From: Grimontia sedimenti
GTDB taxonomy: Bacteria > Pseudomonadota > Gammaproteobacteria > Enterobacterales > Vibrionaceae
DNA length: 64,000 bases
Assembly (NCBI RefSeq): GCF_011045095.1
Contig: NZ_JAALDL010000016.1
Coordinates: 51,174 to 115,173 of the forward strand
Direction: 5' to 3'
Part shown: piece by piece, positions 1 to 7,472 of the stretch
How the letters are laid out: the number at the start of each line of letters is the position of its first letter
Numbering within the stretch: the stretch's first letter is position 1
Translations under genes and position numbers: made by a program
The notes under the pieces: model-generated
What the model was told of the DNA's origin: nothing
Databases searched by the model: none
The model's input: only the letters and a program-made list of their open reading frames with translations

Positions 1-727
1 CACGGCGGGCAACATCTGCTGCCTGCAGTTTGGTTGCCATGCCACCTGTACCTAACCCACTGACACTGCCGCCAGCCAGTTTGTGCAGGGTCTCGTCGAT
101 GGTATGTACTTCGCGAATAAGCTCTGCATCAGGATTGCTGCGTGGATCAGCAGTGAATAGGCCCGGTTGGTCTGTCAGCAATAAAAGCTTGTCTGCTTCC
201 GCCAAAATCGCGACCAGTGCTGACAGGTTATCATTGTCGCCGACTTTGATTTCTGCCGTCGCAACCGCATCGTTCTCATTCACCACAGGCACAATGTTAT
301 TTGCCAGCAGAGCTTGCAACATGTCGCGTGCATTGAGGTAACGTTCGCGGTCATCCAAATCAGCACGGGTCAGCAGCATTTGACCAATGTTAATGCCATA
401 AATGGCAAACATGCTTTCCCATTCCTGAATAAGCCGGCTTTGACCAACCGCAGCCAGCATTTGCTTGTTGGCAATGGTCGGCGCAAGTTCGGAATAATTG
501 AGGTGTTCACGACCCGCTGCAATCGCACCAGAGGTGACAACAATGACTTTGTGTCCCTGACGGATAAGCATGGCGCATTGACGCACCAATTCAACAAGGT
601 GTGCGCGGTCGATTTTTTTGGAGCCGCCGGTCAGTACGCTGGTACCGAGTTTGACGACAATGGTCTGGCGATCAGAAGTATCGCCAGCACCAGAATAGAC
701 AGATGAAACGTTTTCTTGGCCTGACAT
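1..727 (-). CDS. proB: Glutamate 5-kinase, N-terminal part (runs off window)
   Basis: Phosphorylates L-glutamate with ATP, the first step of proline synthesis, in the cytoplasm. The reading frame starts at ATG 727 and stays open to base 1, giving 242 codons. The kinase-fold signatures are all there: [12 protein letters not shown] near residue 24, [13 protein letters not shown], and [20 protein letters not shown] followed by [17 protein letters not shown]. The remaining third, including the usual C-terminal PUA domain, lies outside the window. The N-terminus is about 15 residues longer than E. coli ProB. The ribosome-binding site is weak, so a slightly internal start is possible. It lies 105 bases downstream of crl with no terminator visible between them. 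Confidence 0.93.
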   Translation of the reverse strand, partial: MSGQENVSSVYSGAGDTSDRQTIVVKLGTSVLTGGSKKIDRAHLVELVRQCAMLIRQGHKVIVVTSGAIAAGREHLNYSELAPTIANKQMLAAVGQSRLIQEWESMFAIYGINIGQMLLTRADLDDRERYLNARDMLQALLANNIVPVVNENDAVATAEIKVGDNDNLSALVAILAEADKLLLLTDQPGLFTADPRSNPDAELIREVHTIDETLHKLAGGSVSGLGTGGMATKLQAADVARR

Positions 728-832
728 GACATTGACAACATAAAAGCGATTAAGCCCTTCTTTTATCAATCCCAGACCAAGATAACAAGTGATTAAAGCA
801 ACTCAATCACATAATTCACCAAAAGGAGAGGT

Positions 833-1237
833 TTAGGCTGCAGAACCCAGTTTAGGCTCTTTCAGTGAGGGCTTGGCAGTGATTTCCAATCCCAGTTCAC
901 CTTCGACAAATTCAGTTATTTTTGAATAAAAAGCATCTAGCGAGGCTTTCACTTCGGTAGAGGATTTATTTGGCACATTCTCCGCTTTCCACGCACCCTC
1001 GGTATCGAATTTCCCGAAAGTGTACGCGTACTCAAACCCGCCCTCTTTGGGTGAGATTTCCATCCACCAGCCCCAGAATTCTCTGCATTCTGGCGATTTT
1101 TTAGCATTGACGCAGGCGGACAGACAGTCAAAGAAATAGGTTTCCTCTGAACATTTATTTTGGCGCAGGTAAGGCCCTATCTGAGCGAAACGCGTCAGCA
1201 GACGCCCATGAGAAAGCGTTTTGGTTTCATCGGTCAT
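833..1237 (-). CDS. crl: Sigma factor-binding protein Crl
   Basis: Crl binds the stationary-phase sigma factor RpoS and helps it assemble with core RNA polymerase. The 134-residue product has the family hallmarks: an N-terminal GRLLTRFAQIGPYLR segment, FFDCLSACVN near residue 36, and the strongly conserved EFWGWWMEISPKE block near residue 58 used for sigma binding. Length matches the family (about 130). ATG 1237 is preceded by a GGGAG ribosome site. The proB-crl-frsA-gpt order is the same as in E. coli, which supports the assignment. Confidence 0.93.
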   Translation of the reverse strand: MTDETKTLSHGRLLTRFAQIGPYLRQNKCSEETYFFDCLSACVNAKKSPECREFWGWWMEISPKEGGFEYAYTFGKFDTEGAWKAENVPNKSSTEVKASLDAFYSKITEFVEGELGLEITAKPSLKEPKLGSAA

Positions 1238-1447
1238 AGCAAGCTCCCATAATACGAGAAAAAGTCCGTTTCAACACGACTGCATATAGGCAAAAAGAGA
1301 GGCTGATTAGCGCAAAGCCCCTGTTTTTATTATGTGTAATTTCACCAGCAGCTCATGTCTGTATAACACGCTACGATCAATATATCGTCCCATCGAGCAA
1401 TGCTTTGAGCATTTAATGAACGCCCCACGCCGTTAAGAAGATCTAGA

Positions 1448-2701
1448 TCACAAGGTATCCTTAAACCATTTCACAGCCTCAGTCATAATTCTGTGATATC
1501 CGTCATGGAGTGGCTTATTGGGAAGCGTCTTGGCTTTACCACCGTAGCTGTAAAGCGCGGCCAGTTGATTGTCTGTATCTGGGCAGACAGGATCTCCTTC
1601 AAGACTCATTGCCAGTACCGGCACCTTGGTTTTCCTGCCTGTCAGTAGCCCCTGATTTTTAAGAGACAACGCCTGGAGCTGGGTGAGAAAAGAGGCTGAC
1701 GCTTGCGATTTCCCCATACGCGAAGCAATAGTATCCAAATACATAGGAGGAATAGCCTTAAGACGCTGCATATCGCTCAACATTGAATGCAGAACACCGC
1801 CGATGGAGACACACGACTTAATCCGGTTTTGCTCAACAAACGCCATACGAACCGCAGCATTACCACCAAAACGCACACCCATACAGCCAACACGATGATG
1901 ATCAACCCAAGGTACTGAGGCGAGCTCACTCAGCATCGCCTGATGCAGTTTGCTGGTGTCTTCGCTTAAAGACCAATGGCTACTACGACCCACTGACGGC
2001 ATGTCCAATGTCAGCATGGCGATATTCGCCGGAGCAAAGTAGGTTTCGAATAATCGCCAAAGGTCAGTTTGCAGCGCATCTAAACCACCGCTGAGAATGA
2101 CAGTCGGTAGAGGTTCATCAGTGTGAGGAAGATACAGAAAGCCCTCCAGCGGCTTGCCATCAACCTTAGTGACAACGTTTTTGATTTTGTATGGGGACTT
2201 TTCAATGGCTGAATGAAATGCTTTGTTCGCTAGCACTTCAGCCTGCAAAGACAGATGATCGCCTTTTAGGTGCGGATAGGCAGCAATACTGAAATGGGTG
2301 CAAGCACGTAGCCAATGCTCAGCTGCTTCCACTTTGTTTCCCTGTTCTTCACAGTCCTGCGCCAGCTTTTGGTGCTTCATGCCCCCCTGTGTCCATTCAT
2401 AAGACCAGTTGCCAGGACGATAGCCAACAACGGTATCCAGAAGAGTCTCATTGCTTCGATTGTTATCAGAACCTGCAATACGCGCCAGAGTGGCTTCCAT
2501 ATCAATCGGGTCAACACCTTGCCAAATCCACTGTGGACGACGAAGTGTGCGGTACCAGCTGTTATCGCTGTCCCCATCTAATGCATTGTGTACACCATTT
2601 GGTGATTGATTGACCGACCCAACAATGGTCGATGTTTCTCTAGCGTGCTTATGCTGTTTGAAGAGCTTTACTGAAAGGTTTTCGGATTCGGTTTCGCTCA
2701 C
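1448..2701 (-). CDS. frsA: FrsA (fermentation-respiration switch) alpha/beta-hydrolase-fold protein
   Basis: FrsA (DUF1100) is an alpha/beta-hydrolase-fold protein. In E. coli it binds unphosphorylated EIIA-Glc and shifts carbon flux between respiration and fermentation. The 417 residues carry the FrsA N-terminal helical part (WYRTLRRPQWIWQG near residue 49) and a hydrolase core beginning near residue 200 (PTVILSGGLDALQ). The nucleophile-elbow region reads GVRFGGN, without the serine of a classical esterase GxSxG, so esterase activity should not be assumed. The start is GTG 2701, behind a strong AAGGAGAGG site. It lies between gpt and crl, as in E. coli. Confidence 0.9.
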   Translation of the reverse strand: MSETESENLSVKLFKQHKHARETSTIVGSVNQSPNGVHNALDGDSDNSWYRTLRRPQWIWQGVDPIDMEATLARIAGSDNNRSNETLLDTVVGYRPGNWSYEWTQGGMKHQKLAQDCEEQGNKVEAAEHWLRACTHFSIAAYPHLKGDHLSLQAEVLANKAFHSAIEKSPYKIKNVVTKVDGKPLEGFLYLPHTDEPLPTVILSGGLDALQTDLWRLFETYFAPANIAMLTLDMPSVGRSSHWSLSEDTSKLHQAMLSELASVPWVDHHRVGCMGVRFGGNAAVRMAFVEQNRIKSCVSIGGVLHSMLSDMQRLKAIPPMYLDTIASRMGKSQASASFLTQLQALSLKNQGLLTGRKTKVPVLAMSLEGDPVCPDTDNQLAALYSYGGKAKTLPNKPLHDGYHRIMTEAVKWFKDTL

Positions 2702-2803
2702 GGAACCTCTCCTTGATTAGATAACTGAACTGACACCATTGTATACCCAAAAATGCTTAAAACCATGACCTCACCTGAATGATAGACACCTAAATTTGGA
2801 CAT

Positions 2804-2829
2804 AAAAAAAGCCCCATAAAGGGGCTTTT
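2804..2829 (-). terminator. Rho-independent terminator of gpt
   Basis: On the minus strand, AAGCCCC-loop-GGGGCTT is followed by a run of seven T. It begins 16 bases after the gpt stop codon. Confidence 0.88.
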
Positions 2830-2844
2830 CAAGTTCTTTAGCAA

Positions 2845-3303
2845 TTAACGCTTTGAGATTGGCTCAACGAAAGTTACGCCCATGTCCCAAGGTTGCTCAA
2901 TCCAGCAATCCTGAGGGATGTCTACAACATAGTCATCTACCAGGTGTTTACCTGCTGGCTTCGCACAAACAGTCACGAATTTCGCTTTCGGGTACATTTC
3001 ACGAATGACTTCTGCAGTACCGCCAGTATCAACCAGATCGTCCACTACCAGGAAGCCTTCGCCGTCGCCGTCTGCTTTCTTCAGAACACGCATATCACGC
3101 TGGTGATCGTGGTCGTAGCTAGAAATGCAAACTGTATCCACATGGCGAATACCCAGTTCACGCGCCAAAATCGCTGAAGGAACCAGACCACCGCGGCTTA
3201 CCGCGATAATGCCTTTCCATTGATCTGCAGGTAGCAGTTTTTCAGCCAGTTGACGGGTGTACATTTGCATGTTGTCCCAGGTGATAACAAACTTGTTGCT
3301 CAT
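2845..3303 (-). CDS. gpt: Xanthine-guanine phosphoribosyltransferase
   Basis: Salvages guanine, xanthine and hypoxanthine to their 5'-monophosphates using PRPP; cytoplasmic or membrane-associated. The 152-residue product is the usual length. Visible motifs are [16 protein letters not shown] near residue 36, the PRPP-binding [14 protein letters not shown] near residue 84, and a C-terminal W-I-E-Q-P-W-D base-recognition segment. It sits next to a purine permease transcribed in the same direction, so uptake and salvage genes are neighbours, although the permease has its own PurR-type operator. A strong terminator follows. Confidence 0.96.
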   Translation of the reverse strand: MSNKFVITWDNMQMYTRQLAEKLLPADQWKGIIAVSRGGLVPSAILARELGIRHVDTVCISSYDHDHQRDMRVLKKADGDGEGFLVVDDLVDTGGTAEVIREMYPKAKFVTVCAKPAGKHLVDDYVVDIPQDCWIEQPWDMGVTFVEPISKR

Positions 3304-3366
3304 TTAGAAAACCTCAGGCGTTAGACGCCAATTTAACTCAGTCAAACGATTGCGGCGTATTGTGTC

Positions 3367-4653
3367 TTACATAACGAATTTCAGCAAGAACAGGGCAGCA
3401 AGAACCCAAATACTGATAGGCACATCACGTCCTTTACCGCTGAACGCTTTGATAGCACAGTAAGAGATAAAGCCCAGACCGATACCGTGAGCAATTGAAT
3501 AGGTCAACGGCATCAGCAAACACACAACCACAACAGGTGCTGCTTCAGTCAGGTCACGCCAGTTAACGCTTACCAGACCTGACATCATAAGAATAGCAAC
3601 GTAAAACAGCGCACCAGCTGTCGCATACGCAGGAACCATTCCAGCCAGTGGCGAGAAGAAAAGTGCCAGCAGGAACATAATGCCTACTGTCACTGCTGTT
3701 AGACCGGTACGGCCACCCGCAGCAACACCTGACACGCTTTCAATGTAAGACGTGGTATTCGATGTACCCAGTACCGCACCCACAGTAGTTGCCGTACTGT
3801 CAGCCAACAGCGCACGGTTCAGACGCGGCAGTTTGCCGTCTTTATCCAAAAGCTCTGCTTTTTGCGCCACACCGACCAAGGTGCCCGCTGTATCAAACAG
3901 GTCAACAAACAAGAAAGCGAACACGATAGAAATCAAACCCACTTCCATCGCACCGGCAAAATCGAGCTGCATAAAGGTTGGCGCGATGCTTGGTGGCACA
4001 GACATGATGCCGCCGTATTGGATTTCACCAAACAATACACCCAGCGCAGTCACGATAAGAATCGCGATCATTACTGCACCTTTGATACCGCGGTTAACCA
4101 GGCCAATGGTCAGGAAGAACCCCAGAGCTGCCATCGCAGGACCAAAAGAAGAAAGGTCACCCATTGAAACCAAAGTGGCTGGATGATCGACAACAATGCC
4201 AGAGTTTTGCAGTGCAATCAGCGCGAGGAACATACCGATACCGGCAGAGATACCGGTACGCAGCGATAATGGAATAGAATGAATAATCCACTCACGCACC
4301 TTGAACAGACTCAGCGCGATAAAACACACGCCAGACAGGAATACCGCAGCCAGTGCGACCTGCCATGAGTAGCCCATTTGGAAAACAACGGTATAAGTGA
4401 AGAAGGCGTTCAGACCCATACCTGGTGCCTGAGCAACAGGATAGTTTGCGACCAGACCCATAATGAAACAGCCAATCGCCGCCGCCAAACAGGTTGCAAC
4501 GAAGACTGCACCACGATCCATGCCTGTTTCAGACAGAATCGCAGGGTTTACAAAAATGATGTAAGCCATTGTCAGGAATGTTGTCAGTCCTGCAATAACC
4601 TCGGTTTTAATATCTGTACCTTGCTCTTTCAGTTTAAAAAGACGCTCAAGCAT
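3367..4653 (-). CDS. NCS2/AzgA-type purine base permease
   Basis: Predicted inner-membrane proton-coupled importer of hypoxanthine, guanine or adenine (AzgA/PurP/GhxP subgroup of NCS2). The 428-residue protein has about 12-13 hydrophobic segments. It begins with the family N-terminus LKEQGTDIKTEVIAGLTTFL and contains NPAILSETGMD, QAPGMGLNAFFTY and DLFDTAGTLVG, all typical of AzgA members. The start was set at ATG 4653, which has AAGGAACC upstream. An in-frame ATG at 4752 would add a basic, non-conserved leader and would translate through the PurR operator, so I reject it. The exact substrate cannot be read from the sequence. Confidence 0.9.
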   Translation of the reverse strand: MLERLFKLKEQGTDIKTEVIAGLTTFLTMAYIIFVNPAILSETGMDRGAVFVATCLAAAIGCFIMGLVANYPVAQAPGMGLNAFFTYTVVFQMGYSWQVALAAVFLSGVCFIALSLFKVREWIIHSIPLSLRTGISAGIGMFLALIALQNSGIVVDHPATLVSMGDLSSFGPAMAALGFFLTIGLVNRGIKGAVMIAILIVTALGVLFGEIQYGGIMSVPPSIAPTFMQLDFAGAMEVGLISIVFAFLFVDLFDTAGTLVGVAQKAELLDKDGKLPRLNRALLADSTATTVGAVLGTSNTTSYIESVSGVAAGGRTGLTAVTVGIMFLLALFFSPLAGMVPAYATAGALFYVAILMMSGLVSVNWRDLTEAAPVVVVCLLMPLTYSIAHGIGLGFISYCAIKAFSGKGRDVPISIWVLAALFLLKFVM

Positions 4654-4694
4654 GGCTTTCGGTTCCTTGGAAAGTAAGAATTTGGCAAAAGTTG

Positions 4695-4723
4695 ACGCAA
4701 ACGTTTTCCACAAACGTTTGCGT
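4695..4723 (-). promoter_or_regulatory. Inverted double PurR operator of the purine permease
   Basis: ACGCAAACGTTT at 4695-4706 and its exact reverse complement at 4712-4723 form a 12+5+12 perfect palindrome. Each arm matches the PurR consensus core (ACGCAAACGTTTNCNT). It starts 41 bases upstream of the permease ATG. The sites are seen directly; repression by PurR is inferred from the family. Confidence 0.82.
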
Positions 4724-5088
4724 GAAAATTTGACGCGAATATTACCCGCCACATCACAAAATTTCCAGCGTGAATAACTGTTTAAAAATCTTGATTGCTG
4801 ACGAATTAAACGACATTTCGCGACCCCGGGGTCTCAAGGGTCTATGCACATTATGTTAGAGGGAAATACTGCTTAAGAAATGTACTGAGTTGAAATCTGA
4901 GAGATATATAAAGAAGTGACTCAACAGAATGAGAGGTGCTCAATATTTCACCAGCCTACAGGCAAAAAAAACGCCACTTTAAAAGTGGCGCCAGATAAAA
5001 ATGGCGTTTCCAAACTGCGGAAACAAAGTATCTGTTAGAGCGGGGTATTACAGTTGAGGACCTCAGCCCTCAGGGGGAACAAGTAAGC
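4724..5088. other. Intergenic: permease upstream and 3' part of the small transcript
   Basis: No credible gene lies between 4724 and 4963. The only structure seen there is a 12-base palindrome GACCCCGGGGTC at 4822-4833. From 4964 to 5088 lies the 3' untranslated part of the small minus-strand transcript. It includes TGAGGTCCTCA (5055-5065) and the hairpin pair GTTTCC/GGAAAC, ending in the terminator listed separately. Confidence 0.5.
4964..4990 (-). terminator. Rho-independent terminator of the small bicistronic transcript
   Basis: On the minus strand, CGCCACTTT-TA-AAAGTGGCG is followed by eight T. Just upstream, CGCCA-loop-TGGCG offers an overlapping alternative hairpin, so the terminator stem could be switched. 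Bound to the TTGTAA/TAGTAT promoter at 5334-5362, it predicts a transcript of about 360 nt. Confidence 0.82.
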
Positions 5089-5184
5089 TTACTTGCGGTT
5101 GTATCCGAACGTCGCCGGATACCGAAAATTCGTGGTGTATACAGAACCGCGGTTCCAGTAGTGACACGCTGAACTACCTTTCAT
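5089..5184 (-). CDS. Unrecognised small protein, 31 aa (second ORF of tiny operon)
   Basis: I do not recognise this product. It starts MKGSSACHYWNRG and is rich in aromatic residues (W10, four Tyr, two Phe) with a basic C-terminus ending YNRK. ATG 5184 shares its A with the TGA stop of the preceding small ORF (TGATG), an arrangement typical of translational coupling. GAGGT stands nine bases upstream. The coding DNA is unusually structured: GAACCGCGGTTC is a perfect palindrome, GTATCCG/CGGATAC form a 7-bp stem, and the stop codon lies inside CAAGTAAGCTTACTTG. It could instead be part of a structured regulatory RNA that only happens to be open. Confidence 0.45.
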   Translation of the reverse strand: MKGSSACHYWNRGSVYTTNFRYPATFGYNRK

Positions 5185-5291
5185 CAGTTTATTACCTCAA
5201 AAAAATTCGAAAAGAATGCAGCTTCGTTAAAAGCTCGGTTCCGTGGAGACGAATAAATTTCGGGCTTATCCATAAACAAATGAAAGCGCAT
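5184..5291 (-). CDS. Unrecognised small protein, 35 aa (first ORF of tiny operon)
   Basis: I do not recognise this product. It begins MRFHLFMDKPEIYSS and ends in a Phe-rich tail (AAFFSNFFEVIN); no signal peptide or membrane segment is clear. ATG 5291 has GGGA seven bases upstream; an ATG two codons earlier (5297) is in frame but too close to the same site. The 5' end of the transcript folds as GTCCC-(GGGC/GCCC)-GGGAC directly before the start, which could mask the ribosome site. The Phe-rich end suggests a leader peptide as one alternative. Promoter, coupled second ORF and terminator support expression. Confidence 0.45.
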   Translation of the reverse strand: MRFHLFMDKPEIYSSPRNRAFNEAAFFSNFFEVIN

Positions 5292-5333
5292 GGCCATGTC
5301 CCGGGCAAACAGCCCAATCCAAGGGACGGTGAG

Positions 5334-5362
5334 ATACTAGCCTATCTGTTATTTTATTACAA
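5334..5362 (-). promoter_or_regulatory. Sigma-70-type promoter of the small bicistronic transcript
   Basis: Minus-strand TTGTAA (5357-5362), a 17-base spacer and TAGTAT (5334-5339) predict a start of transcription near 5327. A CRP-like site, TGTGA-TCATGA-TCGCT on the minus strand (5370-5385), lies just upstream and could serve this promoter or the divergent chemoreceptor gene. Confidence 0.55.
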
Positions 5363-5553
5363 CCATAAAAGCGATCATGATCACACTTTTTATCGATCAG
5401 CTTCCTATTATGTAATTTAATTACACACGATTTCAGGTGTTATTGAGAAAAATGTTAAGACAACCAGCTATTTAGTCTTAATCGCTTGAATCGCCCCCAA
5501 CTTGCTGAAAAAGTAGACATCATAACCATAAATGAGACACCAACAATAAGGAC

Positions 5554-5623
5554 TCGCTCCCACTAGGCCGCAATCAGCGGTACAGGGAGGCGACAGGCTG
5601 AAACGGGCTCGCCCACTTCAGCC
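5554..5623 (+). promoter_or_regulatory. Structured 5' leader of the chemoreceptor gene
   Basis: Two nested stems precede the ribosome site. TCGCTCCC (5554-5561) pairs with GGGAGGCGA (5585-5593) around an inner CCGC/GCGG hairpin. GGCTGAA (5596-5602) pairs with TTCAGCC (5617-5623) around GGG-CTCG-CCC. The second stem ends eight bases before AGGA, so folding could control translation. It does not match the c-di-GMP-I riboswitch consensus as I remember it, and I cannot assign a class. The rest of the intergenic stretch from 5386 shows nothing more. Confidence 0.45.
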
Positions 5624-5644
5624 GCAACATAGGAATGTACTTTG

Positions 5645-7285
5645 ATGCTTGTTGACGCTATTCGTAATATCAAAATCCGCCACCGCGTTTTCATTCTGGT
5701 CGCAATCACCCTCAGTGCCATGGTTGTTCCCATCTATCTGTTTGCCAGTCATAACTATCAAACGCTGATGGAATATAAAAAAGACGAAACCAAGGTTCTG
5801 GTTGATAGCGGACACTCGCTGATTGAACACCACTACAACCGATTTAAAAATGGGGATATTTCTGAACAAGAAGCGAAACAATCCGCGTTAGATGCGATTG
5901 CTGCTTTACGCTATGACCAAAGTAACTACTTCTGGATCAACGACAGTAAACCTGCCATGGTCCTCCATCCCATCAAGCCCCAGCTGAACGGTCAGGATCT
6001 CTCCCAATTTGAGGATAAAGCAGGTAACCGTCTGTTTGTGGAAATGGCAGCGACAGCAAAACGCTCTGGTGCGGGTTTCGTCGATTATTTTTGGAGTAAA
6101 CCAGGCTCAGAGATACCAGTACAAAAAACGTCTTACGTAAAGCTTTTCGAACCTTGGGGCTGGATTCTGGGAACAGGCATTTATGTCGACGATGTAAAGA
6201 CCACTTTTATTGGCGAGCTTAAGTTCCTAGTCACCTGTGTGGCCGTCATTCTCGGAATCGTTCTGCTTATCAGCGCTGCGATCGGACAATCCATCGTCGC
6301 GCCAAGTGCCCAAACAGCCAAAGCGCTAAAGGACATATCCAGCGGTGAAGGAGATCTGTCACATAGATTATCTTCTTCTGGTCGCGATGAGCTCAGCCAG
6401 ATAGCCCGATTCTTTAACCGCTTTATCGACCAAATTCGCGGCATAGTTGGAGAGATAAACCCAGTCTCTGACACACTGGCAAAATCCGCAGACGAAATGG
6501 CGCGCCTTTCGGAGAACTCTGAAAGATTGGCAAATCAGCAAAGTGCAGAAATCGACAGCATTTCGGCGGCTGTTAATGAGCTGCTTGCCAGCAATCAAGA
6601 GATTGCATCCTCTGCTTCACATGCAGCGGAGGAAGCCCAACTGGCCGCGGAAGAATGTCAACAAGGCCAGAAGGTTGTGAACAATATGCATCATCAGATG
6701 CAGGGAATGGTTGATAGCCTCCAAAGTGCTGCCAACGAAGCAAATATGCTGGCCGATGATTCCAAAAATGTCGGACAGGTATTAGACGTGATTCGTGCCA
6801 TCGCTGAACAAACCAATCTACTCGCTCTGAATGCGGCTATTGAAGCTGCACGCGCTGGCGATCAGGGACGGGGTTTTGCAGTCGTGGCTGATGAAGTCCG
6901 CACGCTGGCTATCCGTACCCAACAAAGCACAGATGAAATTGAAACCATCATTACGTCACTCCAATCCCGAGCATCTTCGCTCAATACAGAATTAGGTAAA
7001 ACGCAGACGCTGTCAGAAGCCACGACCGAGCATAACCAGTTAACCTTGCATGCATTAACTGCGATAGACACTAAAGTTGGGGACATAACAGGGGTAACAC
7101 AGTCGATAGCTTCTGCATGTAGCCAAACAGCTGCTGCTACAGAGGAGATCAACGTTAATTTACACAACCTCGTAAGCAAAGGACGGGAAACCGTTGAACA
7201 AAGTCGTGACCTGACCGAACAGAGTCTTGCTCTGTCAGCTGTCGGCGTTCAGCTGAAAAGTGCCATCGGTCAGTTCAAGATGTAA
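5645..7285 (+). CDS. Methyl-accepting chemotaxis protein with single Cache_2 sensor
   Basis: Inner-membrane chemoreceptor that signals to CheA/CheW. The 546 residues read in order: membrane segment about 13-35, a periplasmic single Cache_2 domain about 40-190 ([15 protein letters not shown] and [17 protein letters not shown] are typical), second membrane segment about 196-217, a HAMP linker, then a coiled-coil signalling domain with the invariant hairpin tip [19 protein letters not shown] near residue 390. No C-terminal receptor pentapeptide for CheR is visible. ATG 5645 was preferred over the TTG directly before it. Some Cache_2 receptors sense short carboxylates; the ligand here is unknown. 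It lies between the purine permease and pepD, an insertion relative to E. coli. Confidence 0.93.
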   Translation: MLVDAIRNIKIRHRVFILVAITLSAMVVPIYLFASHNYQTLMEYKKDETKVLVDSGHSLIEHHYNRFKNGDISEQEAKQSALDAIAALRYDQSNYFWINDSKPAMVLHPIKPQLNGQDLSQFEDKAGNRLFVEMAATAKRSGAGFVDYFWSKPGSEIPVQKTSYVKLFEPWGWILGTGIYVDDVKTTFIGELKFLVTCVAVILGIVLLISAAIGQSIVAPSAQTAKALKDISSGEGDLSHRLSSSGRDELSQIARFFNRFIDQIRGIVGEINPVSDTLAKSADEMARLSENSERLANQQSAEIDSISAAVNELLASNQEIASSASHAAEEAQLAAEECQQGQKVVNNMHHQMQGMVDSLQSAANEANMLADDSKNVGQVLDVIRAIAEQTNLLALNAAIEAARAGDQGRGFAVVADEVRTLAIRTQQSTDEIETIITSLQSRASSLNTELGKTQTLSEATTEHNQLTLHALTAIDTKVGDITGVTQSIASACSQTAAATEEINVNLHNLVSKGRETVEQSRDLTEQSLALSAVGVQLKSAIGQFKM

Positions 7286-7355
7286 GCGTTCACTCGCCAT
7301 TCAGAGATATGCTTTTAACAAAGCATACTTTTACGTTACAAATTCTGTTAATTTG

Positions 7356-7384
7356 ACGGCATGCCCCAGTGGCATGCCGTTTTT
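7356..7384 (+). terminator. Rho-independent terminator of the chemoreceptor gene
   Basis: ACGGCATGCC-loop-GGCATGCCGT followed by a T run. Confidence 0.88.
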
Positions 7385-7472
7385 GCATATGGAAATGGTA
7401 TGTTATTTGGGTACTGAAGCCATCTTGGCTTTGTGAAGCGCCTTTTTATTTCGAGTTTTCTGGAGAAAGCCT

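Noticed and set aside
314-706. 130-codon plus-strand frame over proB
   Set aside because: The minus strand encodes unmistakable ProB sequence throughout, so this is a shadow.
4964-5330. tmRNA, 6S RNA, RNase P RNA or CsrB-type RNA
   Set aside because: None of the sequence hallmarks (tRNA-like ends, long bulged rod, P4 core, repeated GGA loops) were found in this transcript.
5554-5623. c-di-GMP-I (GEMM) riboswitch before the chemoreceptor gene
   Set aside because: The stems are real but the conserved GEMM core and GNRA tetraloop/receptor are not visible.
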